From positions 126,001 through 190,000 of the IMG/VR virus record IMGVR_UViG_3300048924_000191: a stretch of DNA of 64,000 bases. The stretch is one strand, 5' to 3'. The notes under the pieces are model-generated. The model did no database searches and was not told the origin of the DNA. It saw only the letters and a list, made by a program, of their open reading frames with translations. The position numbers and the translations under genes are program-made. The stretch is from a virus. Position 1 is the first letter of the stretch; every line of letters begins with the position of its first letter. Positions 62,107 to 64,000 of the stretch are shown piece after piece.

Positions 62107-62424
62107 TCACCCCCAAATGAGTTTGAGACACGCAAGGTCTCGTCGGACTTCAGTATTGACGCTGACTAAGAACGCTTTGCGGTTAGCTAACTTGAAATGA
62201 ACGCCGGCTCCTTCTAGAGCATTGAGGATATAACTGGACACTCGCTCGATGTCATTTGCATCAAGGTTGTAGTCCTCCTGCAAGATTTCGATGACGTCAT
62301 CTTCCAACCACTGTTCGTAGTTAGCCAGCGTCAATATCCAACACGACAGCATATAAGCCACGGTATCTTCCTCGATACCGTGGTGTCTGCTGATTTCGAT
62401 CATGAGTGTTTCGGTACGTTCCAT
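62107..62424 (-). CDS. Hypothetical protein
   Basis: 105-aa helical, acidic protein. Its ATG overlaps the upstream TGA (TGATG) and GAGG lies five bases before. No motif recognised. Confidence 0.6.
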   Translation of the reverse strand: MERTETLMIEISRHHGIEEDTVAYMLSCWILTLANYEQWLEDDVIEILQEDYNLDANDIERVSSYILNALEGAGVHFKLANRKAFLVSVNTEVRRDLACLKLIWG

Positions 62425-62849
62425 CACATCCTCTCTCGACAGATTGTAACGGAGATCACACGGCCTGACTTTGGGAGGTAAACCCTATCGAAGAAGATCT
62501 GACTATCCTCGTGTCGCAGATAGTCTTTCAGGTACTTCACTATCCGGCGAGTTTCCCGATAGTCACTGCCGTGCAGAACTGAGATCTCCTCGATGATACC
62601 GACATCGGATTCGACGTGGTGGTCGTGAGAGTGTTCCTGAAGGATGTCTACGAGATTGGCCAGAGCTTGGTACTCACACTCTACCCAGAACTCAAACAAC
62701 GCCCTCAGCAATTCACCGCTGATCTCCTCCCGAGTCGAACCTTGATAGTCCTCAGTCAACTCAAGACAGCTGATCGCAAGTTCTACCTTATCGATCAGCA
62801 CCTGGTCAACATCGAAGACAAATGGCTCATCTTCGTTGTATTCCCTCAT
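62424..62849 (-). CDS. Hypothetical protein
   Basis: 141-aa acidic, helical protein with a His/Asp cluster (EHSHDHHVESD). The ATG at 62849 overlaps the upstream stop (ATGA); the longer frame to 62882 is inside the upstream gene. Function unknown. Confidence 0.6.
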   Translation of the reverse strand: MREYNEDEPFVFDVDQVLIDKVELAISCLELTEDYQGSTREEISGELLRALFEFWVECEYQALANLVDILQEHSHDHHVESDVGIIEEISVLHGSDYRETRRIVKYLKDYLRHEDSQIFFDRVYLPKSGRVISVTICRERM

Positions 62850-63241
62850 GAGACCACCAGTACATCGCCGTGTCGTGACCACTCGACAGTGAAGATCTCT
62901 TCGGGGAACTCTCTGAGATCGTTCGGGAGGATATTCTCCAGTTCCATCAGCAGGTACTTGTACCGACGGTACTTGCCGATGAACAACCCACTCAGGCCAA
63001 GGAACTCCCCGTACAGTCGTTCCCGTTCGATTTCCTTGACTTTATCGAGATCATTGAGAATGCGCTCAAACCCGTCGAATGCATCATGGTCTCCTTCCAA
63101 CAAGAGCGATACCAGCAAGAGACTGTACGTCTTGCGGATCACTTGGGATTTTACGAGCGGGTTGGAGACGTAGTCCGCCAGAGCCAACACCGCGCTGCCG
63201 GCATCTCGATCGATATCCAGCATTACTTTACGACGCGTCAT
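62846..63241 (-). CDS. Hypothetical protein
   Basis: 131-aa protein from the ATG at 63241 (AAGGAAGG upstream), helical and rich in Leu and charged residues. The frame is open to 63307 but that part lies in the upstream gene. No motif recognised. Similar size and style to its neighbours suggests they may be diverged paralogs; not tested. Confidence 0.58.
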   Translation of the reverse strand: MTRRKVMLDIDRDAGSAVLALADYVSNPLVKSQVIRKTYSLLLVSLLLEGDHDAFDGFERILNDLDKVKEIERERLYGEFLGLSGLFIGKYRRYKYLLMELENILPNDLREFPEEIFTVEWSRHGDVLVVS

Positions 63242-63260
63242 TTCTCTGCCTTCCTTCCAT

Positions 63261-63845
63261 TCATTCCAAGGGATCATTGGCCGTGCCAAGAGGTGGGGAC
63301 AGTTCACCGGACTTGATGCGGGCTACGAAGTCATCTTCGATGGCTCGCTTGGCCAGCTCGGCAAACTTGTCGATTTCGGCTTGGGAGAGATCGTACTCTT
63401 CGATCACCTCGATCAAGACATGATTGCCGTCGACCATTACCACATCGGTGACGTTGAGCATGTCCTTGATAAACGAGAACGTCCGCAGCATTGCTGACTT
63501 GTACTGGGAGTACCAGGAGTCGAGCATCACCGCCAGATTGTCGATGTTGTCCATTTCTGGTGGTTGGTTGGTCATCAACATCAGACCTTCCCACGCACGC
63601 GTATCGTTCAGGAACGCCAGCGTCAACGCAGCTTCCAGAATCGGGGCTGGGTCGAGGTTGGTTGACTGCGCGACATCATCGAGACCGAGATGGTCGCAGG
63701 TAAGAATGAATCGATGAAAACGGTTCCCGATCGTCTGTGTCTCTAGACAGTGATCGGAAGTCACGTAACTTCTTGTCGAAGTCGAGGGGGATGAACTCTC
63801 CAGCTTCTCGACAAGCTTCGAGGAAATCTTCGAATCGTTGCTCAC
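63261..63845 (-). CDS. Hypothetical protein, start uncertain
   Basis: Up to 194 aa. A GTG at 63845 has GGAGG five bases upstream, but the first 56 residues overlap the upstream gene by 170 bases and are Ser-rich in a way typical of an antisense or shifted reading. A GTG at 63764 is the other in-frame option. From residue 57 on the sequence is a normal acidic helical protein. Function unknown. Confidence 0.55.
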   Translation of the reverse strand: MSNDSKISSKLVEKLESSSPSTSTRSYVTSDHCLETQTIGNRFHRFILTCDHLGLDDVAQSTNLDPAPILEAALTLAFLNDTRAWEGLMLMTNQPPEMDNIDNLAVMLDSWYSQYKSAMLRTFSFIKDMLNVTDVVMVDGNHVLIEVIEEYDLSQAEIDKFAELAKRAIEDDFVARIKSGELSPPLGTANDPLE

Positions 63846-64000
63846 GGGGGCCTCCGGGCAATAGAAAGTGAATTGTGATCACATGGTCGTCGGGGAAGAT
63901 CCGAGCCTCTGTGAACGTCCAGTCAAACTCAGCAGTCAGGCGCACCTCACGGCGTACGTGTTCTGTGAATTGAATAACCGTGTTGGTGATTACCGCTCTG
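63676..64000 (-). CDS. Hypothetical protein, truncated by window edge
   Basis: C-terminal 107 residues of a gene that enters from beyond the right edge. The frame stays open and protein-like to base 64000. It begins beta-like (AVITNTVIQFTEHV) and ends basic (LRPSRSR). The start is outside the window; no motif recognised. Confidence 0.6.
   Translation of the reverse strand, partial: RAVITNTVIQFTEHVRREVRLTAEFDWTFTEARIFPDDHVITIHFLLPGGPREQRFEDFLEACREAGEFIPLDFDKKLRDFRSLSRDTDDREPFSSIHSYLRPSRSR

Overview
The window looks like part of a phiKZ-related jumbo myovirus genome. Three features support this. Genes for multisubunit RNA polymerase are split into beta and beta-prime fragments: 30910-32211, 36562-40731 and 52310-53833. 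A family B DNA polymerase is cut into two genes 34 kb apart (22176-24008 and 58110-60236). A large family of internal head proteins carries the S-x-E processing sites known for phiKZ prohead protease substrates. There are no tRNA or rRNA genes, no insertion sequences, no CRISPR array and no integrase. The host is probably a gamma-proteobacterium such as Pseudomonas, but this is inferred from phage relatedness only.

Layout. 0-4 kb (+): three paralogous internal head proteins. 4-18 kb (-): a virion gene block with probable baseplate or tail structural proteins (5.5-11.0 kb), a lone three-helix membrane protein (9.05-9.33 kb), three more internal head paralogs (11.1-15.3 kb) and further structural genes. 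18.1-22.1 kb (+): two structural genes, the second a possible gp6/J-like baseplate wedge protein. 22.2-24.0 kb (-): the N-terminal half of the DNA polymerase. 24.1-27.2 kb (+): an HExxH metallopeptidase-like protein and another head paralog. 27.3-29.9 kb (-): three genes of unknown role. 30.0-33.8 kb (+): an RNAP beta-prime C-terminal fragment between two unknown genes. 33.8-56 kb (-, one + gene): the nucleic-acid block with an SF2 helicase, RNAP beta and beta-prime pieces, an SSB-like protein, an SbcD/Mre11-like phosphoesterase and three proteins with Arg-Asp-rich tails. 56-64 kb (mostly -): the C-terminal half of the polymerase in a coupled cluster with small Cys-rich proteins, then a dense run of small overlapping genes that leaves the window at its right edge.

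Expression signals are visible. A 12-base element, consensus GTGATACATTAC on the minus strand, recurs before minus-strand genes, three times at 32-34 bases from the start codon. Many minus-strand genes end in a hairpin followed by a TTTC(T)n tract and preceded by GACGGCATA.

The most unusual observation is at 13914-13994. The abundant-looking head protein gene ends in G GGA AAC TGA, a canonical -1 slippery heptamer. It is followed at 5 nt by a 9-bp stem, and an upstream Shine-Dalgarno-like AAAGG is present. The -1 frame stays open for 110 codons and has no convincing start of its own. This predicts a programmed frameshift that makes a C-terminally extended minor form of an internal head protein.
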